64,000 nt of DNA from Chryseobacterium camelliae (GCF_030818575.1 NZ_JAUTAL010000001.1:1612001-1676000); one strand, 5' to 3'; positions 44,496-53,517 are shown, numbered from the stretch's first letter. A program made the numbers and translations. The notes: generated from the letters alone by a model not told the origin.

Positions 44496-47126
44496 TTAAA
44501 GTATTTTACCGTCTTCCAGCAGTTCACGTGTCTGATATTCCTGCACAAGTTCGATGGCATTTGAAATAACATCACTCAGCGCCGTGATAAAGGTACCTTC
44601 TTCGGCCATGCTGATCGCGTGTTTCAATGCTTCAATTTCCTTAGGAATGATCTCATAACTGACATCCCTTCCCGAAGATTGGATTCCTTCAATAATCAGT
44701 CCGTTGATTTCATCTTCTGTCCTTCCGCGCAGGTGTTTTTCATTTCTGATGATGATATAATCAAACATCCTTCCTGCAATCCTGCCACATTCACGGATGT
44801 CATTATCCCTTCGGTCTCCCACACCGGAAATAATCCCGATCTTCTTATTGGATTCTACATTTTTCAGGTAATCTTCAATTGCTTCATAACCGGCAGGATT
44901 ATGGGCAAAATCAATCAACACTTTAAAATTCTTGAACTTGAAAATATTCAGTCTTCCCGGAGTGAGCTGTGCGCTTGGGATAAAGGTCCTGAGGGAATTG
45001 GAAATATCTTCGATGCCGAAGCCATGGAGATAGCAGGCTAAACTGGCTGCCAGAACATTCTGGATCATGAATCTTGCCTTTCCTTCCATAGTAATCGGAA
45101 AGTCTTTTGCTTTCCCGATCCTTATTTTCCAATCACCTTTTTTAATGGTAACAAAGCCTTCTTCGTATACGCACGTAATCCTTCCTTCTTTAGCGAATTT
45201 TCTGATATGGGGATTATGTTCGTCCATACTGAAAATAGCAACCTGGCTGTCGATGTCATGAAGGATCCTCATGGAATACTCATCATCGGCATTCATCACG
45301 CTCCAGCCGTTCTTTTTAACGCTGTCCAGCACTACTCTTTTTACTCTTGTAAGATCTTTAAGGTTATGAATATCATTCATACCCAGATGATCTTCTTTAA
45401 CATTGGTCAATACACCGATGTCACATTGTGAAAAACCCAGTCCGGAACGTAAGATTCCTCCTCTGGCAGTTTCCAGGACTGCAAATTCAACGGTAGGATC
45501 CTTCAGAATGAATTCAGCTGAGACGGGTCCTGTGGTATCGCCCTTGGTCAGCATTGTATTCTGAATATAAATACCATCAGAAGTGGTGAAGCCTACCCGG
45601 TGTCCATTGCTTTTAACAATATGGGCAATAAGCCTGGTTGTCGTGGTTTTCCCGTTGGTTCCAGTTACGGCAATAATCGGGATGGTAAATGGTTTTCCCG
45701 GCGGATACAGCATATCAACAACAGGTGCTGCTACATTTCTCGGCAGTCCCTCGCTAGGAGCCAGATGCATCCTGAATCCCGGAGCAGCATTGACTTCAAT
45801 AATGGCACCACCGCTTTCTTTCAGGGGCTGGGTTAAGTTTTCCGCCATGATATCGATCCCGCATACATCCAGTCCGATAATTTTAGATATTCTTTCAGCC
45901 ATTGTGATATTCTCAGGGTGCACCATGTCGGTAACATCAATGGAAGTCCCTCCGGTAGAAAGGTTGGCGGTAGATTTAAGATATACTACTTCCCCTTTCT
46001 GAGGAACCGTATCCATGGTATACTGAAGTTTGGCCAGCAATTCAAGAGTATCTTTATCTACGGCAATATCTGTTAAAACATTTTCATGTCCATACCCTCT
46101 TCTCGGGTCTGTATTTTCTTTATCAATAAGCTGCTGGATATTAAGTTCACCATCTCCTATAATATGTGCAGGAACCCTTCGGGCAGCGGCTACCATTTTA
46201 TTGTTGATGACCAGGATTCTGAAATCATATCCGGTAATATATTTTTCAACAATGACTTTCTGAGAGTACTTTTGGGCATGTTCAAGTCCTATCCTGGCAT
46301 TTTCCCAATCTGTAACGTTGATGGAAGCTCCTTTTCCGTGATTTCCGTTCAATGGCTTCAGCACAATTGGATAGCCTATTTTTCTGATGACCCTGTCCAG
46401 GTCCTCTTCATGCATCACAAGCTCCCCCAGAGGTACCGGAATGGCCGCATCGTGTAGCATTTTCTTCGTCAGCTCCTTATTGCATGCAATATCTACGGCA
46501 ATAGAGCTTGTCTTACCGGTGATTGTTGCCTGGAAACGCTGCTGGTTTACTCCATATCCCAATTGAACAAGGGAATTGTTGCCCAGCCTTATCCATGGGA
46601 TTTTCCTGGAAACCGCTTCCTGAACTATGCTTCCCGTAGAGGGCCCAAGCCGCTCTCTTTCACGGATTTCTTTAAGCCTTTTTATACAGGCGTTCAGATC
46701 ATATTCTTCGCCTACAATCAGGGCTTCTGCGATCTTTACGGATTCTTCTGCGGTATAGATACCAGAATTTTCTTCAATATAATTAAATACAACGTTATAT
46801 ACGCCGGGAGTTTTGGTTTCGCGCGTGCGACCGAAACCGACTTCCATACCCGCCAGAGTCTGGATTTCAAGGGCAATATGCTCAATCACATGTCCCATCC
46901 AGGTTCCTGTCTCTACCCGGTGGAAGAATCCTCCTTCTCTTCCTTCAGAACACCGGTGCGTGATGAGTGAAGGAATCAGTTTTTCAATCCTTTCCCTGAA
47001 TCCATCGATTTTATTGGTCGGAAAATTTTCCATTTCCTCAAGATCCAACCTCATCTGTATCAGCTTCTTTCTTCTGATACTCCAAATATTCGGGCCGCGT
47101 AGTGCCTGTATTTTCTCAATTTTCAT
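44496..47126 (-). CDS. cphA: Cyanophycin synthetase
   Basis: The 876-residue enzyme makes the polymer multi-L-arginyl-poly-L-aspartate by adding Asp and then Arg with ATP. The N-terminal domain (1-160, including HRCSEGREGGFFHRVETGTW in part) is followed by an ATP-grasp domain (about 215-480, VLKPLNGNHGKGASINV and EVNAAPGFRMH). A Mur-ligase-like domain (from about 485, P-loop GTNGKTTTT at 489-497) completes the protein. Order and length match CphA1. The -7 element TATCTTTG lies about 45 nt upstream. It is divergent from cyanophycinase. Confidence 0.97.
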   Translation of the reverse strand: MKIEKIQALRGPNIWSIRRKKLIQMRLDLEEMENFPTNKIDGFRERIEKLIPSLITHRCSEGREGGFFHRVETGTWMGHVIEHIALEIQTLAGMEVGFGRTRETKTPGVYNVVFNYIEENSGIYTAEESVKIAEALIVGEEYDLNACIKRLKEIRERERLGPSTGSIVQEAVSRKIPWIRLGNNSLVQLGYGVNQQRFQATITGKTSSIAVDIACNKELTKKMLHDAAIPVPLGELVMHEEDLDRVIRKIGYPIVLKPLNGNHGKGASINVTDWENARIGLEHAQKYSQKVIVEKYITGYDFRILVINNKMVAAARRVPAHIIGDGELNIQQLIDKENTDPRRGYGHENVLTDIAVDKDTLELLAKLQYTMDTVPQKGEVVYLKSTANLSTGGTSIDVTDMVHPENITMAERISKIIGLDVCGIDIMAENLTQPLKESGGAIIEVNAAPGFRMHLAPSEGLPRNVAAPVVDMLYPPGKPFTIPIIAVTGTNGKTTTTRLIAHIVKSNGHRVGFTTSDGIYIQNTMLTKGDTTGPVSAEFILKDPTVEFAVLETARGGILRSGLGFSQCDIGVLTNVKEDHLGMNDIHNLKDLTRVKRVVLDSVKKNGWSVMNADDEYSMRILHDIDSQVAIFSMDEHNPHIRKFAKEGRITCVYEEGFVTIKKGDWKIRIGKAKDFPITMEGKARFMIQNVLAASLACYLHGFGIEDISNSLRTFIPSAQLTPGRLNIFKFKNFKVLIDFAHNPAGYEAIEDYLKNVESNKKIGIISGVGDRRDNDIRECGRIAGRMFDYIIIRNEKHLRGRTEDEINGLIIEGIQSSGRDVSYEIIPKEIEALKHAISMAEEGTFITALSDVISNAIELVQEYQTRELLEDGKIL

Positions 47127-47171
47127 ATGTAATACTCAAATTTTCCTAGTTAACTATCCGTATAATATTAT

Positions 47172-47179
47172 CAAAGATA
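47172..47179 (-). promoter_or_regulatory. -7 promoter element of cphA
   Basis: TATCTTTG on the minus strand, 45 nt before the cphA ATG, matches TAnnTTTG. Confidence 0.58.
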
Positions 47180-47311
47180 ATGCAAAACCCTATAACAAAA
47201 ACCATACTACATTCAAGTTTTTCAAAAAAAAGAGCAAAAATTATTAACAAATTCAAAATCCTCACAATCAATTTGCTTGCCCTTATATTTCCCCAACTAT
47301 TAATTATTTTT

Positions 47312-47319
47312 TAAATTTG
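47312..47319 (+). promoter_or_regulatory. -7 promoter element of the cyanophycinase gene, possibly leaderless
   Basis: TAAATTTG ends only 4 nt before the first ATG (47324; another at 47327). A transcript with virtually no 5' leader is suggested. Confidence 0.62.
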
Positions 47320-47323
47320 TGCC

Positions 47324-48214
47324 ATGATGAAACCCGTTGGAAAATTAATCGTTATCGGAGGCGCTGTAAACAAAGGGAGTTTTTCAGAAACCGATTTCGA
47401 CCAGAATATTGAAAAAAACCTCAATTTTTTTGAAAGAGGCATCTTAAGGAAAATTATTAATGAATCCAAGCATAAGGAGAATTCTGTGATTGAGATCATT
47501 ACTACGGCTTCCCAAATCCCTCAGATCGTAGGTTCCGAATATAAAAAGGCATTTGAGTTTCTGGGTGCCAAAAACGTAAATATCCTTGACATCCATAACC
47601 GGGAAGAGGCCAATTCTGATGCTATGGTCGCCAGAGCCAACGCAGCGGATGTAGTCATGTTTACCGGCGGTGACCAATTGAGGCTTACATCTATTTTAGG
47701 AGGAACGCGGTTTCATGATACCATACTTTTAAAATATCAGGAACAGAATTTTATTTATTCCGGTACTTCAGCCGGCGCTGCTGCCGCTTCTGAAAATATG
47801 ATTTACCAGGGAAGCAGCTCCGAAGCTTTGCTGAAAGGAGAAATCAAAACCACACAGGGACTCGGATTAATTGATAATGTGATTATCGATACCCACTTCG
47901 TACAGAGGGGAAGAATCGGCAGGTTATTTCAGGCCGTCGTTAATAATCCGAGAACACTTGGAATCGGACTTGGAGAAGATACGGGACTTTTCATCTATAA
48001 TGATGTGATGACAGCTGTAGGCTCCGGACTGGTAATTATTGTAGACGGAAGGTTCATTAAAGATACTAACCTGACCAACATCAACCTTGGAGAACCTATT
48101 TCCATAGATAACTTAACGGTGCATGTGATGTCAATGAATGACCATTATGACCTTACCACCAGAACACTCACCATTGAGAATTCACAATTCAACCCGATAC
48201 CACAGGAGAAATAA
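47324..48214 (+). CDS. cphB: Cyanophycinase
   Basis: The 296-residue serine peptidase (S51 family) cleaves cyanophycin to beta-Asp-Arg dipeptides. The nucleophile serine is in YSGTSAGAAA (about 148), and the segment MFTGGDQLRLTSIL and the active-site region IIDTHFVQRGRIGRL (about 186-200) are conserved. It is intracellular: no signal peptide is seen. The neighbouring divergent cphA makes the substrate, and the isoaspartyl peptidase gene downstream handles the dipeptide. A terminator follows. Confidence 0.95.
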   Translation: MMKPVGKLIVIGGAVNKGSFSETDFDQNIEKNLNFFERGILRKIINESKHKENSVIEIITTASQIPQIVGSEYKKAFEFLGAKNVNILDIHNREEANSDAMVARANAADVVMFTGGDQLRLTSILGGTRFHDTILLKYQEQNFIYSGTSAGAAAASENMIYQGSSSEALLKGEIKTTQGLGLIDNVIIDTHFVQRGRIGRLFQAVVNNPRTLGIGLGEDTGLFIYNDVMTAVGSGLVIIVDGRFIKDTNLTNINLGEPISIDNLTVHVMSMNDHYDLTTRTLTIENSQFNPIPQEK

Positions 48215-48252
48215 CGGCTGTTACAGAGAACAGTTTTTATAAAATCAGAATT

Positions 48253-48284
48253 AATGTGCTGAAATGATTCAGCACATTGTTTTT
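48253..48284 (+). terminator. Terminator of cyanophycinase
   Basis: A perfect 11-bp stem AATGTGCTGAA/TTCAGCACATT with loop ATGA (48253-48278) is followed by GTTTTTG. It suggests that the isoaspartyl peptidase gene is transcribed separately. Confidence 0.85.
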
Positions 48285-48342
48285 GTCTGTCTAAATTTTT
48301 AATGTAACTTCCTAAATTATTCATCATTTATCCTTATCACCT

Positions 48343-49185
48343 ATGAAAATTATTATTCACGGCGGTTTTTTTTCGGAAAGCGACCAGAGCAGCGAAGTAA
48401 AGAAAGCGAAACAGGATTCTTTACAGCACATCGCGCAAAAAGCATTTGAATACTTGAAGTCCAATTCTGCATTTGATACAGTGGCCTATGCGGTTTCACT
48501 CTTAGAAGACGACCCTTTATACAATGCCGGTACAGGCTCACAGATCCAAAGTGACGGTATGATCAGGATGAGTGCTGCAATTATGGATGGGAAAACCCAG
48601 AAATTGAGTGGGGTCATCAACATCCAGGATGTAAAAAATCCGGTCTTTGTGGCTAAAGCACTCATGCAGGAAGATGACAGGGTCCTTGGCGGAGAAGGGG
48701 CAAAATCTTATGCTGCAAAGCACGGATTCAGTGATTATTCCACCGAGATCCCTCAGAGAAGAAAAGAGTACGAAGAAAAACTGAAGAATGGAGGAAAAGG
48801 CACGGTAGGCTGTGTAGCCATCGACAGCGATGGCAACCTGGCTGTGGCAACATCAACCGGAGGGAAAGGATTTGAAATCCCTGGAAGGATCTCAGATTCT
48901 GCCACTGTAGCCGGAAATTATGCCAATCCGTTCTGTGCAGTCAGCTGTACAGGTGTGGGGGAAGATATTGTAAGCAATGCTACCGCTACAAAAATCGTAA
49001 CCCGGGTAACGGACGGAATGGATCTTAAAACGGCCTTTGACAAGACTTTTGAAGAATTAAAAGCAGTGGACGGTTTTGCAGGAGCTATTGCTATTGACCG
49101 CAACGGAAATGTTTATCATCAGGATTCTTATCCAACTATGGTATTTGCAAGTTTTGACGGTACAAATTTTAAAGTTTTCAGCTAA
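48343..49185 (+). CDS. iaaA: Isoaspartyl peptidase / L-asparaginase (Ntn hydrolase)
   Basis: The 280-residue precursor is expected to self-cleave before the nucleophile Thr154 (NGGKG|TVGCVAID). The N-terminal subunit holds YNAGTGSQIQSDGMIRMSAAIMDG (quoted in part), and the C-terminal subunit has the STGGKGFEIPGRISDS segment. These enzymes cleave beta-aspartyl dipeptides. Next to cyanophycinase the natural substrate is beta-Asp-Arg, giving Asp and Arg (inference from context). Members are often about 300 residues; this one is slightly short. No signal peptide is seen. Confidence 0.93.
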   Translation: MKIIIHGGFFSESDQSSEVKKAKQDSLQHIAQKAFEYLKSNSAFDTVAYAVSLLEDDPLYNAGTGSQIQSDGMIRMSAAIMDGKTQKLSGVINIQDVKNPVFVAKALMQEDDRVLGGEGAKSYAAKHGFSDYSTEIPQRRKEYEEKLKNGGKGTVGCVAIDSDGNLAVATSTGGKGFEIPGRISDSATVAGNYANPFCAVSCTGVGEDIVSNATATKIVTRVTDGMDLKTAFDKTFEELKAVDGFAGAIAIDRNGNVYHQDSYPTMVFASFDGTNFKVFS

Positions 49186-49289
49186 TATAAAATTTTAACA
49201 TTTTTTTATATATCTCCTTTGTTTTTTGGCATGCATTTTACATGATAAGTAACAACAAATCTTAATATTAACTCTAAAAAGAAGAAATC

Positions 49290-49559
49290 ATGGGAAATAA
49301 AACGAAAGGCTTATTGGCTTTAGTAGGTTTAGGTGCATTAGCATATTGGAAATACAAAAAATCTACTCCTGAAGAGCAGCAAAAGGTGAAAGATAAAATC
49401 AACACTGCAAAGGACAATTTTAACAAGTGGGGAAATGATCTTAAAAGCAAAGCTAATGATGTAGCTTCTCAAGTTCAGAATAAAGCTAATGACGTAGCTT
49501 CCCAGGTACAGAATAAAGCTGAAGACGTAAAGTCACAGGCTGAAAATGCCATCAACTAG
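49290..49559 (+). CDS. YtxH-like protein with 11-residue repeats
   Basis: The 89-residue protein starts with a hydrophobic segment (LLALVGLGALAYWKY, about 8-22), then a Lys/Asn/Gln-rich amphipathic region. Residues 54-86 are three 11-residue repeats (KANDVASQVQN, the same again, and a diverged KAEDVKSQAEN). This matches YtxH/apolipoprotein-like stress proteins. A role in envelope or desiccation stress is known for some relatives only and is not shown here. Confidence 0.8.
   Translation: MGNKTKGLLALVGLGALAYWKYKKSTPEEQQKVKDKINTAKDNFNKWGNDLKSKANDVASQVQNKANDVASQVQNKAEDVKSQAENAIN
49449..49547 (+). repeat. 33-bp tandem repeat in the YtxH-like gene
   Basis: Units at 49449-49481, 49482-49514 and 49515-49547 each encode 11 residues. 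The first two differ almost only at synonymous third positions, so the protein sequence is conserved while DNA has drifted; the third is divergent. Confidence 0.9.
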
Positions 49560-49588
49560 TAGACTAGTTTTTTAACATTCATATATAG

Positions 49589-49625
49589 AAAAAGTCATCG
49601 TAATTTTTTATTACGATGACTTTTT
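49589..49625. terminator. Bidirectional terminator overlapping the methyltransferase stop
   Basis: A perfect 16-bp stem (49589-49604 with 49610-49625, core GTCATCGTAAT) with a T5 loop has T tracts in both directions. The last codons and stop of the minus-strand methyltransferase gene lie in one arm. Confidence 0.88.
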
Positions 49626-50408
49626 TTGTGCACTCAATGCATAAACTAATGGAATTTTATTCCCGAATTTTTCAATGCACCATTTGCCCTTTTCAAATTC
49701 AACCACGTGTCTGAAACAAGGATACGGAGACCAGTCGAACTCTTTGAAATCTTTCAGTTCCAGCCTACATAAAAGCAGGTTTTGAAGTACTTCCGCCAGA
49801 GAATGGTTCCACATCACATACTCCTGTACCAAATCTGCAGAAGGATCTGCATAGGTTCCCACATAGGTTTCAGCAATGGGTTTTTCATTAAAATAATGAT
49901 AATTGATTCCCTCAAAATCATCATCAAACATCCAGACTACGGGATGAAACTCTGCCATGATGAATCTGCCGCCGGGTTTTAAAAAATACGTTATGATATC
50001 AGCCCATTTTTTAAGGTCGGGAAGCCAGCCGATTGTTCCGTAACTGGTAAAAACAAGATCAAATTTTTCATCCAAAACATCCGGAAGGCTATATACATCC
50101 AAACATATAAATCTGGTATCTGTCCGGCATTGCTTAGCAAGTTCAACAGCCTTTGATATGGCGTGATCAGACAGGTCAATTCCTGTGACATCGGCACCCA
50201 GCCTGGAAAGTGAAATAGAATCCTGACCGAAATGACATTGCAGATGAAGAATCTTCTGACCCTTAATATCTCCCAGAAGTTCCAGTTCAATAGAATTCAG
50301 GGAACTTCTACCTTGTATAAACTCATCTACAAAATAAAAATCTGATTTCAGGTGAGGTTCTACTTTCGCATTCCATGATTTCCTGTTGATTTCAAGATAA
50401 TTTTCCAT
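49611..50408 (-). CDS. Class I SAM-dependent methyltransferase
   Basis: The 265-residue protein has motif I in ILHLQCHFGQDSISLSRLGA (about 51-70), the acidic ribose-binding GIDLSDHAI and a post-motif (LVFTSYGTIGWLPD). The C-terminal half carries a substrate cap rich in aromatic residues (YHYFNEKPIAETYVGTYADP). The substrate is unknown. It is the last gene of the hisS-GNAT-methyltransferase transcript (18-nt gap). Confidence 0.88.
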   Translation of the reverse strand: MENYLEINRKSWNAKVEPHLKSDFYFVDEFIQGRSSLNSIELELLGDIKGQKILHLQCHFGQDSISLSRLGADVTGIDLSDHAISKAVELAKQCRTDTRFICLDVYSLPDVLDEKFDLVFTSYGTIGWLPDLKKWADIITYFLKPGGRFIMAEFHPVVWMFDDDFEGINYHYFNEKPIAETYVGTYADPSADLVQEYVMWNHSLAEVLQNLLLCRLELKDFKEFDWSPYPCFRHVVEFEKGKWCIEKFGNKIPLVYALSAQKKSS

Positions 50409-50426
50409 AATGCATTTTTATTTTTA

Positions 50427-51074
50427 TTAATTATTAGATGGGATCACCACCGAAGTGTATACACTATACAATTTCCAACCTAATGACTCGTATAAAAGTC
50501 TGCCCTGTTCTGTGGCTACGAGAAAGTTATATTGTGTACCTTCTGAGAATGCAATATCTTCCAATACAGCCATGATTTTTTTTGCGAGCCCTTTTCGCCG
50601 GTGTTTCTCTTCTGTAACAATACGATCATAGACCGCTATCCCATCAATAATAATAAGCCTTCCGATTGCAGCTTCCTTGTTTTCATATATGATCCTGACA
50701 ATACATTTTTCAGGACTATGACGCTGAATGTCCATGCTGTAACCATCAGGCATAGCATTATTGCCGAAATTCATTCTGCTGTTGCAGTACATCATGTATC
50801 CCTGAGGCTGTACGATCCAATGGGTAGGAATCAGGGGCCTGAATTCTTCATACGGAGCACATACCTTCAGAAAAACCCATGATTCATCAACAGTTTTAGC
50901 CAGCGAGAAAAAATCATTATTCAATTCCGGGAATACATAACGGACTTTTTGTTTCGGCTCCCCGACATTGATACGGTATCCGGAAGCATATTTTTGAGGC
51001 ATGGGCAGGTCTCTTGACAAAGACCATGCTCTCAGCCATTTTTCAACGATCCCTTCAGATTCCTCCGGTTTCAC
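50427..51074 (-). CDS. GNAT-family N-acetyltransferase
   Basis: The 215-residue protein has an unusual N-terminal half of about 100 residues (WLRAWSLSRDLPMPQKYASGY) with no known domain. The C-terminal GNAT domain has the acetyl-CoA-binding motif A as VTEEKHRRKGLAKKIMAVLED (R/K-x-x-G-x-A pattern, about 155-175) and ends with LLYESLGWKLYSVYTSVV. It starts 2 nt after the hisS stop, indicating co-translation. The substrate is unknown. Confidence 0.85.
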   Translation of the reverse strand: MKPEESEGIVEKWLRAWSLSRDLPMPQKYASGYRINVGEPKQKVRYVFPELNNDFFSLAKTVDESWVFLKVCAPYEEFRPLIPTHWIVQPQGYMMYCNSRMNFGNNAMPDGYSMDIQRHSPEKCIVRIIYENKEAAIGRLIIIDGIAVYDRIVTEEKHRRKGLAKKIMAVLEDIAFSEGTQYNFLVATEQGRLLYESLGWKLYSVYTSVVIPSNN

Positions 51075-51076
51075 AA

Positions 51077-52426
51077 TTAGGCCAGGAATTCATCAACAGA
51101 AACCGTTTTCTGTTCACCTTTTTCAAGGTTCTTAAACGTTACTGTTTTATTTTTGATTTCTTCCTCTCCCAAAAAGACCAGATTCTTTATTCCTTTTTTC
51201 TCTGCATAGGTAAACTGTTTGGCAATCTTCGCATTTTCAGGATATAATTCAGCCGAAATTCCTTTAGCACGAAGCTGCACAATCAGTTTCAGGGCTTCTG
51301 GCGTCCCTTCCGGTCCAAAGTTAGCAAACAGATAGTCTGTTTTTGAGTCAGCACCTTCAGGGAAAAGCCCAAGTTCTTCAATCACCAGATAAATCCTGTC
51401 AAGACCAAAAGAAATTCCGATCCCAGGGATATTTTTTACCCCGAAAACTTCAGTCAGGTTATCATATCGCCCGCCTCCGCCAATGGAACCCATCTGTACA
51501 TTTTGAGCTTTAACTTCAAAGATGGCCCCGGTATAATAGTCTAGACCTCTGGCTAGGGTAATATCAAAAACAAGTTTGTTTGCATCCGCGCCAAGCTGTA
51601 TGGATTGGTTGAGAACAAATTCAAGCTCCTCAACTCCTTTCAGGCCGGTTTCATTACCTACAAACTTTTCTTTTAGTTGGCTAAGGTTTTCCAAAGCGTT
51701 ATCAGACTGGGTGAACAGGAAATCGAGCTTATCGATGGATTCCTGGCTGATGCCTCTTTCAAGAAGCTCTTTGGTTACGCCGTCTTTTCCTATCTTGTCC
51801 AGTTTATCCAGAGCTACGGTGAAATCAATCAACTGATTTGTAATTCCTGCATATTCCGCCAGTCCGGAAAGGATTTTTCTGTTGTTGATATGAATGGCTA
51901 CAGAAACACCAAGATCTGCAAATGATTTCAGGTACAGCTGAACCAGGTCAACTTCCTGCAACAGGCTTTCACTACCCACCACATCAGCATCGCACTGATA
52001 AAACTCTCTGAATCTTCCTTTTTGCGGACGGTCTGCCCTCCAAACCGGCTGGATCTGGTAACGTTTGAAAGGAAATGTCAATGTATTATGGTTCATAGCC
52101 ACGAATCTCGCAAAAGGTACGGTAAGGTCATAACGGAGTGCCTTATCTGAAATCTGGGAAGTGAGTTTCTGATGGTTTTTATCTTCCCAGTCTTCCTGAT
52201 TTACTTTAGCTGTATAATCCCCTGAATTAAGAATCTTAAAAATCAGGCGGTCTCCCTCCTCTCCGTATTTTCCGGTTAAAGTTGAGAGATTTTCAAAACT
52301 TGGGGTTTCCAACGGCTGGAATCCGAACAGCTCAAAATTGCGTTGTAAAGTATTGATGATATATCTCCTTCTGGAAACTTCAAGAGCGGTAAAATCTCTT
52401 GTTCCTTTTGCTAAACCTGGTTTCAT
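51077..52426 (-). CDS. hisS: Histidyl-tRNA synthetase
   Basis: The 449-residue class II synthetase starts [20 protein letters not shown]. Motif 2 is [20 protein letters not shown], and the HisRS signatures [15 protein letters not shown] and GGGGRYDNL are present. The C-terminal anticodon domain is from about 350. It is the first gene of a unit with GNAT and methyltransferase genes, with a -7 element about 40 nt upstream. Confidence 0.98.
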   Translation of the reverse strand: MKPGLAKGTRDFTALEVSRRRYIINTLQRNFELFGFQPLETPSFENLSTLTGKYGEEGDRLIFKILNSGDYTAKVNQEDWEDKNHQKLTSQISDKALRYDLTVPFARFVAMNHNTLTFPFKRYQIQPVWRADRPQKGRFREFYQCDADVVGSESLLQEVDLVQLYLKSFADLGVSVAIHINNRKILSGLAEYAGITNQLIDFTVALDKLDKIGKDGVTKELLERGISQESIDKLDFLFTQSDNALENLSQLKEKFVGNETGLKGVEELEFVLNQSIQLGADANKLVFDITLARGLDYYTGAIFEVKAQNVQMGSIGGGGRYDNLTEVFGVKNIPGIGISFGLDRIYLVIEELGLFPEGADSKTDYLFANFGPEGTPEALKLIVQLRAKGISAELYPENAKIAKQFTYAEKKGIKNLVFLGEEEIKNKTVTFKNLEKGEQKTVSVDEFLA

Positions 52427-52465
52427 TATATAATTGATGAATGATAATTAATATTAATACTTCTG

Positions 52466-52473
52466 CAAAAATA
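52466..52473 (-). promoter_or_regulatory. -7 promoter element of hisS
   Basis: TATTTTTG on the minus strand, 40 nt before the hisS ATG, matches TAnnTTTG. The upstream terminator at 52499-52530 lies where a -33 element would be sought. Confidence 0.6.
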
Positions 52474-52498
52474 GTGATTTGAACGGACTTACCGGCAT

Positions 52499-52530
52499 AA
52501 TAAAAGCCGGAGTGCAAAAGCTACTCCGGC
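52499..52530 (-). terminator. Terminator of the ssb-HRDC unit
   Basis: A perfect 8-bp stem GCCGGAGT/ACTCCGGC (52506-52530) is followed by TTTTATT on the minus strand. Confidence 0.83.
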
Positions 52531-52556
52531 CTGATTATCATTTGTGTTTTATAGAA

Positions 52557-53015
52557 TCATATGCTTTCAAGAATCTCAAGGATTTCCGCTCCGTAATTTT
52601 CAATTTTATGTTTTCCAAAGCCTTTGATATCCAATAGTTCTTCTTTTTTGGCTGGTTTGTATTTGGCCACTGAAAGCAGTTCTTTATTGGTAGCAATAAA
52701 ATAAGTAGGAAGATTCTGTTCCCGTGCTTTTTCCGAACGCCAGAATTTAAGAGCATCCAGGATTTTTTCTTCATCGGTGTTCAGCTGTTCACTTTCCGCA
52801 GCAGAATATTTTACCGTTTTCGGATCTTTAACTGTATTCTGGGAGCTTTTAAGATCTTCAAAATACAATACGACAGACCAGTAGTTTTCGTCATGTACAA
52901 ATGCCGTTTCCACTTTTATGATTTCCCGGGTTGCCAGAAAACGGTCCAATGCGCTCTGATCATCATAGAGGAATTCTTCCGGGAGCCTGATTTTAAAAAC
53001 TTTTACTTTCATCAT
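52557..53015 (-). CDS. HRDC-domain protein
   Basis: The 152-residue protein has an N-terminal beta/alpha part (KVKVFKIRLPEEFLYDDQSALDRFLATREI, quoted in part). The HRDC domain at about 78-150 (LKFWRSEKAREQNLPTYFIATNKELL, then LLDIKGFGKHKIENYGAEIL) normally binds nucleic acid in RecQ helicases and RNase D. Here it stands without a helicase. It starts 14 nt after an ssb gene, so a role in DNA processing with the SSB is plausible. The second of two adjacent ATGs (53012) is an equal start candidate. Confidence 0.88.
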   Translation of the reverse strand: MMKVKVFKIRLPEEFLYDDQSALDRFLATREIIKVETAFVHDENYWSVVLYFEDLKSSQNTVKDPKTVKYSAAESEQLNTDEEKILDALKFWRSEKAREQNLPTYFIATNKELLSVAKYKPAKKEELLDIKGFGKHKIENYGAEILEILESI

Positions 53016-53029
53016 TCCTGTTTTTATGG

Positions 53030-53362
53030 TTATTTTCCTCCTAACAGCAGTATTTCATCTACTCTGATCTCGGTAATATATCTCTTGATGCCTTCCTTAT
53101 CGTCATAAGACCGGTACATCAGCTTGCCTTCAACGGAAATTTCTTTCCCTTTATGTACATATTTCTGGAAGATATCCGCAACTTTGCCGTAGGCTATCAG
53201 CGTATGCCATTGGGTCTCCTCTACTTTCTCACCTTTTGCATTGGTGTAATGGTCGCTCGTGGCAAGCGATACCTGAGCCTTTACATTCCCGTTGTCGAAG
53301 TTTACCATTTCAACTTCTTTTCCTGTGTACCCGATCAGGGTTACTTTGTTTCTTAGTGACAT
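53030..53362 (-). CDS. ssb: Single-stranded DNA-binding protein (short form)
   Basis: The 110-residue OB-fold protein begins MSLRNKVTLIGYTGKEVEMVNF and contains AQVSLATSDHYTNAKGEKVEETQWHTLIAYGKVAD (quoted in part) and YRSYDDKEGIKRYITEIRVDEILLL. It ends right after the OB fold and lacks the acidic C-terminal tip (DDDIPF-like) through which standard SSB recruits partners. It is probably a secondary SSB, with the housekeeping gene elsewhere. It is co-transcribed with the HRDC gene. Confidence 0.9.
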   Translation of the reverse strand: MSLRNKVTLIGYTGKEVEMVNFDNGNVKAQVSLATSDHYTNAKGEKVEETQWHTLIAYGKVADIFQKYVHKGKEISVEGKLMYRSYDDKEGIKRYITEIRVDEILLLGGK

Positions 53363-53487
53363 AATATAAATTTTAAAAAGTTAGTATTCAGATCCTTGAC
53401 GCTCACTGTTTTTCCGGATCTCTGTTGCAAAGGTTGCAGATGTTCACACCCGGATCCGGTTAAAAACTATTTAAATTCATTTGTAGT

Positions 53488-53499
53488 CGTTTGCAAACG
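53488..53499. promoter_or_regulatory. 12-bp palindrome upstream of the arginase-family promoter
   Basis: CGTTTGCAAACG is a perfect palindrome ending 10 nt before the -7 element at 53510. Its place between -33 and -7 suggests a repressor operator; no regulator is identified. Confidence 0.4.
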
Positions 53500-53509
53500 G
53501 ATAATTGCG

Positions 53510-53517
53510 TATATTTG
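53510..53517 (+). promoter_or_regulatory. -7 promoter element of the arginase-family gene
   Basis: TATATTTG, 13 nt before the ATG at 53531, matches TAnnTTTG. Confidence 0.62.
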
